DNA of 55,256 bases from assembly GCA_013002205.1 (NCBI GenBank), contig JABDKN010000277.1, forward strand, positions 1-55,256, read 5' to 3'. The notes beneath the pieces are model-generated. The model was not told where the DNA came from. It was given only the letters and a program-made list of their open reading frames with translations, and made no database searches. Positions within the stretch are counted from its first letter, which is position 1, and every line of letters begins with the position of its first letter. A program made the translations under genes and the position numbers. Source of the stretch: Granulosicoccus sp. (lineage in GTDB: Bacteria > Pseudomonadota > Gammaproteobacteria > Granulosicoccales > Granulosicoccaceae). Shown here in pieces: positions 44,047-53,324 of the stretch.

Positions 44047-45978
44047 TCAACTGCCACTCAACGTTGCAGGCTGCGTGAGTTTGCTGAGGCTGTACTGCTT
44101 GCCGGTGAACAGATCATTGATGAGCAGCCGCGTACGGGCCAGCCAGCTGGCGGACGCGGCGCAGTTGGCAGCGACCACGGTTTCATCGGGGCAGGCAATG
44201 GCTGAGTCTCCCTGTACGCTGACATGCATGCCGTAAATCGGCCGAATCACCTCTCCCACCGGATTGACAGTCCAGTTCAGCATCCCGGCACCGTCCTGAT
44301 CGCCCAGCAATTCGAGAATCAGTGCGGGCAGTCTGTACAGGGGAAGTTTGCCGAGAGTCAGTGGACCCCTGTCACCGTCGATCACGATCAACGGCGTGCT
44401 GACCAGATACTCGAGCATGGCGCCGGTAAAATCGGCGCGATCGGCCGGAAGATTCTTCGCCTCCGTATAGACGCCATAGTTGGGGCCGAGAAAAGGCAGG
44501 TGATCACCGAAGAGGACAATCAGTGAATCGGGATCCTGGGCTCTGAGCAATTCGACCCGGGCCATCAGATCGCGTGACTTGTACCAGAGCTGGTTCAGGT
44601 ACCCGTGGAGCAGAGGCGCATCCTGCCCGGCCTTTATCCTGTCGGGATACTGCTCGTTGCTGGGGTAGGGAAGGTGACCATGGTAGGTGAGCATGTAGTT
44701 CAGTACCGGGGCATGATCATCGGGCTGGCTGATCCTGGCAAATACCTGATCATAAAAACTGTGGTCCAGCAGAAGGCCCTGTACCGAGTCGTCCAGGTTG
44801 AAGTATTCCTTGCTCAGGTAACGTTCGAATCCCACCAGATTGTAGGCATGCGTGCGGTTCCAGAAACCCGCAACGTTGGGATGCGAGGCAATGGTGCGGT
44901 ATCCCCTTTCAGCCAGCATGGCAGGCAGGCAGGGGACTTTTCGGCGCAGCCAGCCTTCGAAGAACACGGCATTTTCTGTCACCGGAAATCCGCACAGGGT
45001 TTCAAACTCCGCGTTGGCCGTATAGCCACCAAATACCGGTGACAGTGCATGCGTATTGCCAGACTGCGCCCACAATTCACGAAACGAGGCGGGAAAAGGA
45101 TCCTCGGGCACCCAATCCGGTCCAAGAGTCATCGGATCGAAAAACGACTCGAGGACGATGATGTGAACGTTGCGCTGTTCCTCGTGTGGCGCCGGCCGGG
45201 ACGCTGTTGCGATATTGAACTCTCCCTTCAGGGTGGGTAGTTGGCCGGTCAGTGACTGTGTGGCCGCCAGTACGGCAGCCCTGTCGGGGTGCTTGCCGAT
45301 CTTGGCCAGCGTGCGCACCGATTCCTGGGTAACGTGCAATGCCAATCCACGTCGTTTGAAATTCTCAGGCTGGTTCCAGACCGAATTGCCGAATCGTGCG
45401 TCCAGGTACACCCGCAGCGGTTCGCTGTACTGATTGACGAGAACCAGCGTGCCGCTGAGCATTGCCAGCAGCACCCATGCCGATTTACGCCGGAACGGTA
45501 TCAACAGCACCGCGGTAATCAGTGGCAGGGCTGCCAGCAGCATCAGTGCAATGCGTCGCCAGCCTTCAGTCAGGTAGAACAGGTTCTGCACGTTCATGAA
45601 GTCATCCGGGCTGACCGGTGTTCCCAGCACGGACAGCTTGCCGCCGTTGGCCATCTGGAAGCCAATCACGATGACGCTGGTCAGCACCAGCGCGCGGTTT
45701 CTTGACTGCACCAGCGCGTAGGCCAGCAGAGCAATCAGCAGATTGCCAAGATAGTCACGATGCCAGAACTCGGCCAGCAGATTCAGTTCGAAAACGGTAT
45801 CCAGCACGTAGCGGCAGGCAAGTGTGATCAGCAGCGTGAACACTGCCAGGATAAGGATCTGTGTGAACAGGTGACCCACACCCTGACTGACAGCACGTAC
45901 CTGCGTGGCCTTGCTCTGCGCAAGTCCGGCTTCCGCGCTGTCTGCTGCCGGTGATGATTCGACCCTGTGCATCATCAT
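44047..45978 (-). CDS. LTA-synthase-like membrane phosphoglycerol transferase
   Basis: A 643-residue protein with about five N-terminal membrane helices and a periplasmic sulfatase-fold domain from about 265. Features of LtaS/OpgB enzymes are I-V-L-E-S-F (Glu277), the nucleophile Thr in G-G-Y-T-A-N (Thr320), and F-G-D-H-L-P near 515. In Gram-negatives this family puts phosphoglycerol on periplasmic or cyclic glucans. The ATG overlaps the stop of the glucan synthase gene (ATGA), so the natural substrate is likely the glucan made there. The extreme N-terminus before the first helix is about 35 residues and variable. Confidence 0.85.
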   Translation of the reverse strand: MMMHRVESSPAADSAEAGLAQSKATQVRAVSQGVGHLFTQILILAVFTLLITLACRYVLDTVFELNLLAEFWHRDYLGNLLIALLAYALVQSRNRALVLTSVIVIGFQMANGGKLSVLGTPVSPDDFMNVQNLFYLTEGWRRIALMLLAALPLITAVLLIPFRRKSAWVLLAMLSGTLVLVNQYSEPLRVYLDARFGNSVWNQPENFKRRGLALHVTQESVRTLAKIGKHPDRAAVLAATQSLTGQLPTLKGEFNIATASRPAPHEEQRNVHIIVLESFFDPMTLGPDWVPEDPFPASFRELWAQSGNTHALSPVFGGYTANAEFETLCGFPVTENAVFFEGWLRRKVPCLPAMLAERGYRTIASHPNVAGFWNRTHAYNLVGFERYLSKEYFNLDDSVQGLLLDHSFYDQVFARISQPDDHAPVLNYMLTYHGHLPYPSNEQYPDRIKAGQDAPLLHGYLNQLWYKSRDLMARVELLRAQDPDSLIVLFGDHLPFLGPNYGVYTEAKNLPADRADFTGAMLEYLVSTPLIVIDGDRGPLTLGKLPLYRLPALILELLGDQDGAGMLNWTVNPVGEVIRPIYGMHVSVQGDSAIACPDETVVAANCAASASWLARTRLLINDLFTGKQYSLSKLTQPATLSGS

Positions 45979-48617
45979 TGCCTGGCCCTTGCCAGCGATT
46001 CAGACATGCGTCCGAGCAGGGAGTCCTCGGGCCTGTCGTTGAAAAGCCGGGTCGGCAGTTTTTCGAATGTACTGATCAGTGACAGTATGACGGCGGATAC
46101 GTAGGGTACGCTCTGGATCAGCAGCAGGGTCATCCACAACCTGGTATCGGTCAGGTAGAAATCATCCCGTGCACCCATCGCACAGGCTGCGAGGATCAAT
46201 GCCACGGCAATCAGGGCTTCTTCGCGCACCACCATGATCGCCTGCAGGACGCAATGACCACTGGCCAGCTTTGGCGTGCGGACAAATCCGATGCTGGTGG
46301 TATGCAGCCCTGCCAGCATGGCACGTGCAATGGTATGGGACACGGACAGACCGGCAATGCCAGCCCCGATGCTTTGCCAGATATTGGCGCGCAGTCGCCA
46401 GCGGTAGAGCACCATCATCTTGGACAGCTTGAACACGAAGAATCCGATGGGTAGCAGGCTCATCATCACTTCCGGCGGATTGAATACGTGCGGATAGAGA
46501 ACCATGAGGACCGAGTAGGCCAGCGCTATGCAGTTGAACATCAGGCACAGGCCGTCAGCCATCCAGGGAAGCCATCCTGCAATGAAATGGTAGCGTTGTC
46601 CGGCAGTCAGTTTCGAGCGTGACAACGACAGAAAGTACCGCATGTGATGGCGCAGGATAAGCACCGAACCGTAAGCCCAGCGGAAACGCTGTTTCTTGTA
46701 GTCCAGAAAATTGTCCGGCATGACACCGCGGCCATAGGACATCGGTACATAGGCGGTCTGATGACCCTGTTCCAGTATCCTCAGGCCAAGTTCCGCATCC
46801 TCGGTGATGCACCACTCCGACCAGCCATCGACATCTTCCAGAACCGAGCGTCGCACGATGGTCATGGTGCCGTGCTGAATGATGGCATTGCGTGAGTCCC
46901 GGTTGACCATGCCGATGCCGAAAAAGCCTGCGTATTCAGCATAGATCATGGATTTGAACAGGCTCTGACCCGCGTCCCGGTAATCCTGTGGCGCCTGCAC
47001 GATGGCGATGTTGGCGTCCTCGAAAGCGGCTGTGCAGTCGACCAGCCAGTTCGGATCGACGATGTAGTCACTGTCGATCACCGCAATCAGCTCGGCATCA
47101 TCAGCGGTGTGACGCATGGCATGGTTGAGTGCCCCCGCCTTGTAACCTGCAAGCGGGTTGACGTGATGGAAACTGAACCTGCTGTCCTGTCGATCGCACC
47201 AGCGTTCTACCGGTTCCCAGCAGTCGGGGTCATCGGTGTTATTGTCCACGACGATGACTTCATAGTTGGCGTAATTCAGCCGGCGCAAGGCGGCCAGCGT
47301 TTCGATGACCATGTCCGGTGGTTCATCGTGTATCGGCACGTGGATGGATACTTTCGGTGCAGGACCCTGGCTGCTGACCCTGAGTTGGCGGTGCAGCGCA
47401 TGTCGACGATTCCAGATGGATTCGGCCCACTCATGTGCTTCGGCGAGCAACACGATAGTGATGCAGAAGGCTGCCAGCAGAAGCCCGATGCCTACCACAA
47501 CCTGCTCCCAGGTCATGTACTTCTGCGAATAGTCATAGACCATCCACACCACGGCCATCGAGATGGCATAGGAGACCAGTACCAGGAAACCCCGGCCGCC
47601 ATGAACCAGTCCGCGACTGTCGCGCAGAAGCAGTGCCAGTATCAATACCGTGAAAGCGAGTGAAAACCCGGCAATGGCCCGCCATTCCGGTACCGGTGTC
47701 ACTGGCGCGGCGAAGGGAAACTTGGGCTCGCGGGCGGCATTGAAGATTCCCCAGTAACGCCCCACCGCGCCTTCATCTGTTTTCCATATCTGGTCAAAGG
47801 CTTCCAGCACGAAATAGTTGACTCCGCGCGTGTCGGCCTGCTGCAGAAACTTGCGCAGGAACTTGGCCTGATTCGGCAGAGAGGGTATGGCCCCGCCACG
47901 TTGACGTCCTTCGCTTGGCCAGCCTACTTCACCCAGTACCAGTGGCATGCCGGTAAAGGCTTTACGCAGATTGTCGTAGCGCTCGAAGACATAGTCGTGT
48001 GCGATGCTGGCAGGAATGCCCTCCCAGTAAGGCAGAACATGGGCTGTGACATAGTCGACATGATCAGCCAGATCCGCATTCTTGAGCCACACGTCCCAGG
48101 TTTCCGCAACGGTGACCGGAATACCCCCAGACATGCTGCGCACGATGTCGACATAACTGCTGAGTTGATCAACGGTAATTTCGCCGCGCAACAGCACTTC
48201 ATTGCCAACGACAATACCCGTGATGTTGCCGGTGTTCTCCGCCAACAAGCGACGCAGCGTGCCTATCTCTGCCCAGTTACGATCGATATCGCTGGAGATC
48301 CATACGCCCACCATCACCTCCAGGCCGAGGGGGGCGGCTAGGCGAGGAATACTGCCAAGCGACTCTTCCACCGAATAGGTACGGACCTCGCGCACCCGAT
48401 CAGCGAGCAGCTCCAGATCACGGGTGATCTGTTCCTCGCTGGGAAAATCCGTTTTTTGTGGAGACTGACCGGGGCGGAACGGTGAGAATGAGACGCCCTC
48501 TATCGTGTCCGGCCAGGAAGGGACATCGTCCGGGCGGTTGAATACCGCCCACATGGTCAGCAGCAACGCGCCAACGAGACTGATGATGATCCATGATGCG
48601 CGGTCGATCTTGAACAC
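45975..48617 (-). CDS. ndvB: Cyclic beta-glucan synthase NdvB type (GH17 plus GT2)
   Basis: An 880-residue membrane protein. After an N-terminal helix, a GH17-like domain (about 35-290) carries G-N-E-V (Glu140, acid/base) and G-E-V-G-W-P-S (Glu230, nucleophile). Then two helices and a GT2 domain with D-S-D-Y near 490, T-E-D and K-Q-R-F-R-W follow, and a multi-helix membrane end. This is the layout of NdvB of Pseudomonas and Bradyrhizobium, which makes cyclic beta-glucans: GT2 polymerises and GH17 transglycosylates. The start is GTG at 48617. It is upstream of and coupled to the LTA-synthase-like gene. Confidence 0.9.
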   Translation of the reverse strand: MFKIDRASWIIISLVGALLLTMWAVFNRPDDVPSWPDTIEGVSFSPFRPGQSPQKTDFPSEEQITRDLELLADRVREVRTYSVEESLGSIPRLAAPLGLEVMVGVWISSDIDRNWAEIGTLRRLLAENTGNITGIVVGNEVLLRGEITVDQLSSYVDIVRSMSGGIPVTVAETWDVWLKNADLADHVDYVTAHVLPYWEGIPASIAHDYVFERYDNLRKAFTGMPLVLGEVGWPSEGRQRGGAIPSLPNQAKFLRKFLQQADTRGVNYFVLEAFDQIWKTDEGAVGRYWGIFNAAREPKFPFAAPVTPVPEWRAIAGFSLAFTVLILALLLRDSRGLVHGGRGFLVLVSYAISMAVVWMVYDYSQKYMTWEQVVVGIGLLLAAFCITIVLLAEAHEWAESIWNRRHALHRQLRVSSQGPAPKVSIHVPIHDEPPDMVIETLAALRRLNYANYEVIVVDNNTDDPDCWEPVERWCDRQDSRFSFHHVNPLAGYKAGALNHAMRHTADDAELIAVIDSDYIVDPNWLVDCTAAFEDANIAIVQAPQDYRDAGQSLFKSMIYAEYAGFFGIGMVNRDSRNAIIQHGTMTIVRRSVLEDVDGWSEWCITEDAELGLRILEQGHQTAYVPMSYGRGVMPDNFLDYKKQRFRWAYGSVLILRHHMRYFLSLSRSKLTAGQRYHFIAGWLPWMADGLCLMFNCIALAYSVLMVLYPHVFNPPEVMMSLLPIGFFVFKLSKMMVLYRWRLRANIWQSIGAGIAGLSVSHTIARAMLAGLHTTSIGFVRTPKLASGHCVLQAIMVVREEALIAVALILAACAMGARDDFYLTDTRLWMTLLLIQSVPYVSAVILSLISTFEKLPTRLFNDRPEDSLLGRMSESLARARQ

Positions 48618-48986
48618 TATGACGTCAGGTCCCGAATAAAGATGATAGCGCGTCGGTGGGCTGAAGGAGGGGACTGACTGCCCGTGGCTCTACCAGAGTT
48701 CCCGTCCTTGCCCACTTGGTGCGCCGGACCGATAAGCTGACGTATCCCGCATGTTCTTTCAATGAACTGATGGAAAATTTCCTGGTCCTTTTCGTCCTCA
48801 ATCCTCGCCGATCGCAGCTAACGATCTGATGTATACGGATATTTGCCGTAAACAGGCGCAAATTACAAATACGTAGCCTGGTCAACCCCGTCACACTTAT
48901 TTCATGAAGTTGTACTAGGGCCCGGATACTGGACCATCGTGTGCCCGTCGATGTCCGAGCCCCCGGTGTTTGAAAAAACTAGCTGC
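48618..48986. other. 369-bp region upstream of the glucan synthase gene
   Basis: This holds the promoter and leader of the minus-strand ndvB gene and the space after the SDR gene. I see no convincing coding frame. A short interrupted palindrome, ATTTGC-N11-GCAAAT, lies at 48841-48863 in an AT-richer part and may be a regulator site. No hairpin terminator after the SDR gene is obvious. Confidence 0.5.
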
Positions 48987-49718
48987 TCATTTCTTTTTCT
49001 GCACGACATGCTGCCTGGGCTGTACCACCAGTTCATTGATGACGGCATGGTCGGGTGAACGGATCATGTTCAGCACGGCACTGGCCACATCGGATTCATG
49101 CAGCGCATGAGCCGACTCCGGCCCCGGCTGGAAATCCAGTTGGTCAAAGAACCCGGTGCGCACCATGCCCGGTTGCACGATACCCACATGGCAATTGGCA
49201 CCTGCCACCTCATGACCCAGCGCCTGTGCAACGCCGCGCAGACCGAATTTCGCAGCACTGTAGAGACTGCCATAGCGTGCTCCCTGCAGGGCGCTGGTGG
49301 AGCCTATGAAGACGATGTCGCTGCGTGGCTGACGGCGCAGTGCAGGCAGGCACAGCCTGGCTATGCTCAGTGGGCTTATCAGGTTCAGTGTGATGCTCTG
49401 CTGGATCTGCCGTGGTGAAAAATTCTCCAGAGATCCGATGTCACCGCGACCTGCGTTGCAGACGAGCGCTGTCAGTTCATGATGCGCCAGGACTTGCCTG
49501 AGAAGTTGGGCAGTTGCACCCAGATCGGACAGGTCCACGCTGTAATGAGTATCAGAGGGCAGCTTGTCTTCAGGCGGATTACGCGACAGTGACACTGTCC
49601 GGAAACCACTCGCTCCCAGCAATTGGCAGCAGGCGCGACCGATTCCACGACTGCCTCCGGTGACCAGTACGCAGGACTGGGAACTCATGGCCGGCAGATG
49701 AGCATCGGAGCGTGGCAT
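48987..49718 (-). CDS. Short-chain dehydrogenase/reductase
   Basis: A 243-residue NAD(P)-dependent oxidoreductase. The cofactor motif is V-T-G-G-S-R-G-I-G, then C-N-A-G-R-G, and the active site is S-T-S followed by Y-S-A-A-K. The substrate is unknown. I chose ATG at 49718, two bases after the stop of the photoproduct-lyase-like gene; Met at 49688 is a shorter option. It is the third gene of a run with the nucleosidase and the radical SAM enzyme. The C-terminus is Lys-rich. Confidence 0.85.
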   Translation of the reverse strand: MPRSDAHLPAMSSQSCVLVTGGSRGIGRACCQLLGASGFRTVSLSRNPPEDKLPSDTHYSVDLSDLGATAQLLRQVLAHHELTALVCNAGRGDIGSLENFSPRQIQQSITLNLISPLSIARLCLPALRRQPRSDIVFIGSTSALQGARYGSLYSAAKFGLRGVAQALGHEVAGANCHVGIVQPGMVRTGFFDQLDFQPGPESAHALHESDVASAVLNMIRSPDHAVINELVVQPRQHVVQKKK

Positions 49719-49720
49719 TT

Positions 49721-50704
49721 TCAACTGCAGGGAAACAGCTGTTCCGGCCTGATCGCCGTTTTCAGTCGTGCCAGGCAGAAACTCCGCATGGCATCTGTCG
49801 TCGCTTCCGGGTAGCTCATCATGGCACCACGTTGTTCGATCGGAGCTGCCAGCAATCGAGCATCGGGATAGAGTCGAACCAGTCGCTTGTGGAACCCCCG
49901 GGGCAGCCTGAACACTCCCAGGCTGACTGAGTGCACGGCAGACATGTCCAGTTGCCTGAATACCGTGTCGAACATTTCACCATACAGATCGTTGAAGTTG
50001 TCGGCATGCAGGAGCGGATCGAAACGCAGGCCGATTTTCCAGCCGTGCGCCTGCAGTCTGCCCAGTGCATCGAGCCGTTTGGCCAGCGAGGGCGTTCCAT
50101 GTTCCTCAGCGGCGATGATGGGTTGCGGCGACACGCTGTAGGCCACCACGACATTGGGCAGTGCTGCCCGCTTGAGCAGTGGACGAATCTGTGTGCTTTT
50201 CGTCCGCAGCTCCAGCCAGGCATTCGGTAATTCGCTGAAATGATCCAGGCAGTCATCGACGAATTGCGTCACGGGGTCCAGCGCCAGGGAATCACAGTCA
50301 TACCCCGAGAAGTACCAGCTGTCAGCGCTGTGCTGCCCGGCAGTCGAGCGGATGTCAGTCATGAAATCCTCGCTGTTCACAAACACCACGTGATTGGCCG
50401 ATTGATACATGCCCTGCAGAAAACAGTAACGGCAATCGTAGATGCAGTTCAGCATGTGGGAGAAATAGTAGTTGTGCTGACCACCTATGTGATAACCCGG
50501 TGGGGTGGCATGGACCCGCTTGCCGGCTTTGTAAGCCAGAATCAGCGATGGATTCTTCTTCTGTTGACGGAAATCCTGTGATCGTGCATTGAACAGGTCG
50601 GAGTGTCGCTCAATGGTGATATGACGTGCATCCGGGAAGCGATTGCAGATTCTCAGGGCCCGGGGATGAGATAACACGCTGCGTTCGATGTAGATCGTAT
50701 CCAT
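49721..50704 (-). CDS. Spore photoproduct lyase-like radical SAM enzyme
   Basis: A 327-residue protein. The radical SAM cluster is C87-x3-C91-x2-C94 (C-I-Y-D-C-R-Y-C). The next Cys, C137 (S-G-Y-D-C-D-S-L), is 43 residues after the last cluster Cys, the same spacing as to the H-donor Cys of Bacillus SplB (C98 to C141). The following Y-C-F-L-Q and F-V-N-S-E-D segments also align with SplB. SplB splits the 5-thyminyl-5,6-dihydrothymine lesion made by UV in spores. No sporulation genes are seen here. It lies between a nucleosidase gene (6 bp upstream) and an SDR. A related but different DNA or nucleotide substrate is possible. Confidence 0.85.
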   Translation of the reverse strand: MDTIYIERSVLSHPRALRICNRFPDARHITIERHSDLFNARSQDFRQQKKNPSLILAYKAGKRVHATPPGYHIGGQHNYYFSHMLNCIYDCRYCFLQGMYQSANHVVFVNSEDFMTDIRSTAGQHSADSWYFSGYDCDSLALDPVTQFVDDCLDHFSELPNAWLELRTKSTQIRPLLKRAALPNVVVAYSVSPQPIIAAEEHGTPSLAKRLDALGRLQAHGWKIGLRFDPLLHADNFNDLYGEMFDTVFRQLDMSAVHSVSLGVFRLPRGFHKRLVRLYPDARLLAAPIEQRGAMMSYPEATTDAMRSFCLARLKTAIRPEQLFPCS

Positions 50705-50710
50705 CGATGG

Positions 50711-51529
50711 TCAGGGTTCATAGCGCAGCGTGATGGCCTGCACTGCCTGCTGCAGTCGGGCGCGAACCTGACGGGCACTGCCAAGCCGCTGCAGGGTACT
50801 GATATCCGGTGCGCGCCCGGCAAGACTGAGATGCCGCTGCAACAGCCGTTGCAGTTGCCGGGTGTCGCTGACACTGTGGCGAACCTTGCCCAGGATGTCC
50901 CGGCTGCAGCTTTCAATGATGCGGGCGCTGTCATCAGCGAGGTGGTTTTGCCTGAACCAGTCGCACAGCGTCATCACAGCTGGCAGGCAGGCGCTCATGA
51001 GTTCGCTAGCCCGGGCAGGCTCGAACGCTGCCAGTGTGGCGCTGGAATTGTCCGACACCACCTTGACATACTGGATGGCATCACTGGACAGGTAGGTGCT
51101 GGCTGCCATGGCGATACCGGCGGCCTCCATGTCGAACAGCACGCCGTCTCTGTAGCTGATGTCCACGTTGTCACAGGTATGCACCGCGCAGCTTGGCAAT
51201 TGCCCTGCATGCCGCTGTGGTGGCAGATGCGGAAACCAGCGCCTGCCAGTGGCGACATCGACTACCTCATGCGCCAGGTGCACTGAGCCGATCTCTGCGG
51301 CGGATCCACAGACGCCGGCATTGAGCACTGCGCCGACATCGGGACGTGAATGCAGCAGTGCCGCCATTGCCGAGGCCGCCTGCAGTTTACCCAGACCGGT
51401 CTGCAACAGTAAAAAACCGTCCCCGGCGTACAGGCGGATGCCGCGCGTGTGCACATGGCGCAAATTCAGTGCGTCGATGAAGGGTCGGGATTCTGCTGCC
51501 AGTGCAGTGCTGATGCAAACGAGGCTCAT
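50711..51529 (-). CDS. MTA/SAH-nucleosidase-like enzyme with a C-terminal extension
   Basis: A 272-residue protein of the nucleoside phosphorylase/nucleosidase family. Recognisable sites are A-A-E-S-R-P near the start (Glu13, position of E. coli MTAN Glu12), F-D-M-E-A-A-G (Glu135) and V-V-S-D-N (Asp160, position of Asp197). So the nucleosidase active site looks intact. An extra ~70-residue helical C-terminus follows. I chose ATG at 51529 (M-S-L-V-C-I-S) over the longer frame to 51610, which has no family match. It starts the operon with the radical SAM enzyme and may clear the 5'-deoxyadenosine that enzyme makes. Confidence 0.78.
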   Translation of the reverse strand: MSLVCISTALAAESRPFIDALNLRHVHTRGIRLYAGDGFLLLQTGLGKLQAASAMAALLHSRPDVGAVLNAGVCGSAAEIGSVHLAHEVVDVATGRRWFPHLPPQRHAGQLPSCAVHTCDNVDISYRDGVLFDMEAAGIAMAASTYLSSDAIQYVKVVSDNSSATLAAFEPARASELMSACLPAVMTLCDWFRQNHLADDSARIIESCSRDILGKVRHSVSDTRQLQRLLQRHLSLAGRAPDISTLQRLGSARQVRARLQQAVQAITLRYEP

Positions 51530-51693
51530 ACCGTCAGTGTATCGAAACTGCGTCACCGTGACCGGTATAAGCACCGGCACGTACCCGGGAGCCTGTCCAG
51601 TGCTGGACACGGTGCGCGGATGCGTGAAGCGCGGGCAACGGCGGATATACGGTACAGTGCAGGAATTGAATCCATCAAGGCACAGGAGGCATC

Positions 51694-52014
51694 ATGCTGG
51701 TTTCCAATCTCGAGATCCTGCCCGGCCGCACGATCGTGCGACATCTCGGGCTGGTTCAGGGAAGTTCTGTCCGTTCGAAGCATGTCGGTCGCGACATTGC
51801 CGCCTCGCTCAAGAATATTTTTGGCGGCGAACTTCGTGGCTATACGGAACTGTTGTCCGATTCGCGTGAAGAGGCTACCGAGCGTATGCTGGCGCAGGCC
51901 AGCGCCGTGGGTGCCAATGCCGTACTCAACATCCGCTACAGTACATCGAGTATTGCCGCCGGTGCAGCCGAGATTTTCGTCTACGGCACAGCGGTAGAGC
52001 TGCAGGATGTCTAG
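51694..52014 (+). CDS. YbjQ/UPF0145-family protein
   Basis: A 106-residue soluble protein. Typical YbjQ features are V-R-H-L-G-L-V-Q-G near the start, R-D-I-A-A-S-L-K-N-I-F-G-G-E-L near 33-50, and G-A-N-A-V-L-N-I-R-Y near 73-82. The family forms ring-like oligomers, and a metal-binding role has been suggested from structure, without a proven function. AGGAGG precedes the ATG by four bases. It overlaps the next gene by 8 bp, and the three genes (YbjQ, YbjQ-TM, M48 peptidase) form one unit. Confidence 0.9.
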   Translation: MLVSNLEILPGRTIVRHLGLVQGSSVRSKHVGRDIAASLKNIFGGELRGYTELLSDSREEATERMLAQASAVGANAVLNIRYSTSSIAAGAAEIFVYGTAVELQDV

Positions 52015-52459
52015 CCTCCTGGGACAGGCCGCAGGCGTTGTGATACTGCTGGTCCTGGGCTACCTGTTCGGTCGCCTGGCCGAGAGAAGGCATTTCCAAC
52101 GGCTGGTCAGGCAGGAGGCCGAGATACAATACCTGCCGGTCGTGGCATCGCGCTATCCACCGGAAGACCGTCCGTACCGACAACAACTGGTCAGCGGCAA
52201 TGTCGTCATTGCATCGGATTACTTCAAGGCCTTCATGGCCGCACTCATCAATATATTCGGTGGTCGGGTCACGCCCTTCGAATCCATGCTGGATCGCGCA
52301 CGGCGCGAATCGATCCTGCGCATGAAGGCAGCTGCCATCGAGCTCGATGCCGCCTATGTGTTCAATATCAAATTTGATACCACACGTATCGCTACGGGCA
52401 GACTCGGGGCCATGGAGGTGCTGGCATACGGTACGGCCATGATTCCGCAGGACACCTGA
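52007..52459 (+). CDS. YbjQ-family protein with an N-terminal membrane anchor
   Basis: A 150-residue protein. One hydrophobic segment (about 7-23) is followed by a basic/charged linker and a YbjQ domain (about 60-150) with I-N-I-F-G-G, M-K-A-A-A-I-E-L-D-A-A-Y-V-F-N and V-L-A-Y-G-T-A-M. It looks like an anchored paralog of the gene before it, so a membrane-bound hetero-ring is possible. The start overlaps the upstream stop by 8 bp, and the peptidase gene starts one base after its stop. Confidence 0.85.
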   Translation: MSSLLGQAAGVVILLVLGYLFGRLAERRHFQRLVRQEAEIQYLPVVASRYPPEDRPYRQQLVSGNVVIASDYFKAFMAALINIFGGRVTPFESMLDRARRESILRMKAAAIELDAAYVFNIKFDTTRIATGRLGAMEVLAYGTAMIPQDT

Positions 52460-52460
52460 G

Positions 52461-53324
52461 GTGGAGTATGAAAATCGTTTGCCACCGGAGGGCATCAATA
52501 CCAGTCGCCAGCATCCGCTGAAACAGTTTCTGCAGCTTGTCATCGGCGCCCTGGTGCTGGTGGTGATGATCGTTGCCATGCTGCAGGTCTCCGGTTCATT
52601 CCTGGCCAGGAAAATACCCTTCTCCTATGAGCTGGCGGTCATGCAGCGGTTGAACATACCGCTGGGTGATGCCCGCAGGCATGCGGACATGACGGCCTAC
52701 CTGAACGGCCTGGCCAGTCGGGTAGGTGCACACATGGCCATGCCGGAAGATATGCAGCTTACCGTTCACTATGATGACGATGAGGTATTCAATGCCTTTG
52801 CAACGGTTGGCGGCAACCTGCTGTTCTACCGCGGGCTGCTGTCACGCATGCCGGATGAAAATACGCTGGCCATGGTCATGGCCCATGAGATTGCGCATGT
52901 GCTGCATCGTGATCCGGTGGCAGCACTGGGCGGCGGAGTAGCCAGCACCATAGCCCTGCTGGCTCTGACCGGAAACTCCGGCACCGGCATGGCCGGTCAG
53001 CTGCTGAACAATGCAGGCATGCTGACCAGCATCCAGTTCACGCGCAGGATGGAGGTGGCTGCGGACCGTGCAGCGCTGGCCGCAGTCAATGGTCTGTACG
53101 GCCACGTCAACGGTGCCGCCCGTTTGTTCGAACTGTTTCGCGACGGTCGCGATCCACACTCGCAGGATAAAGAGCCTGGAGTGCTGGAGCGGTTTGTCAG
53201 TACGCATCCACTGGATGCAGAGCGCATCAGCAACATCTCCAGACTGGCAGTGGCTGAACACTGGCAGCAGCAGGGAGAGCTGACGCCTCTACCGGCCGAC
53301 TTCAAACGCTGGCTGGAGAGATGA
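52461..53324 (+). CDS. M48-family zinc metallopeptidase with a membrane anchor
   Basis: A 287-residue protein. One membrane segment (about 22-45) is followed by an M48 peptidase domain. The zinc site is H142-E143-x2-H146 (A-H-E-I-A-H), and the third ligand is probably Glu198 in E-V-A-A-D. The late motif S-T-H-P-L-D-A-E-R is typical of M48B/LoiP-like peptidases. The start is GTG at 52461. Its neighbours are two YbjQ genes, suggesting that they regulate, tether or are cut by the peptidase. The end overlaps nudC convergently by 23 bp. Confidence 0.88.
   Translation: MEYENRLPPEGINTSRQHPLKQFLQLVIGALVLVVMIVAMLQVSGSFLARKIPFSYELAVMQRLNIPLGDARRHADMTAYLNGLASRVGAHMAMPEDMQLTVHYDDDEVFNAFATVGGNLLFYRGLLSRMPDENTLAMVMAHEIAHVLHRDPVAALGGGVASTIALLALTGNSGTGMAGQLLNNAGMLTSIQFTRRMEVAADRAALAAVNGLYGHVNGAARLFELFRDGRDPHSQDKEPGVLERFVSTHPLDAERISNISRLAVAEHWQQQGELTPLPADFKRWLER

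Noticed and set aside
48625-48894. Possible 89-residue minus-strand gene upstream of ndvB
   Set aside because: No ribosome binding site, no recognisable domain and irregular composition; more likely leader sequence.
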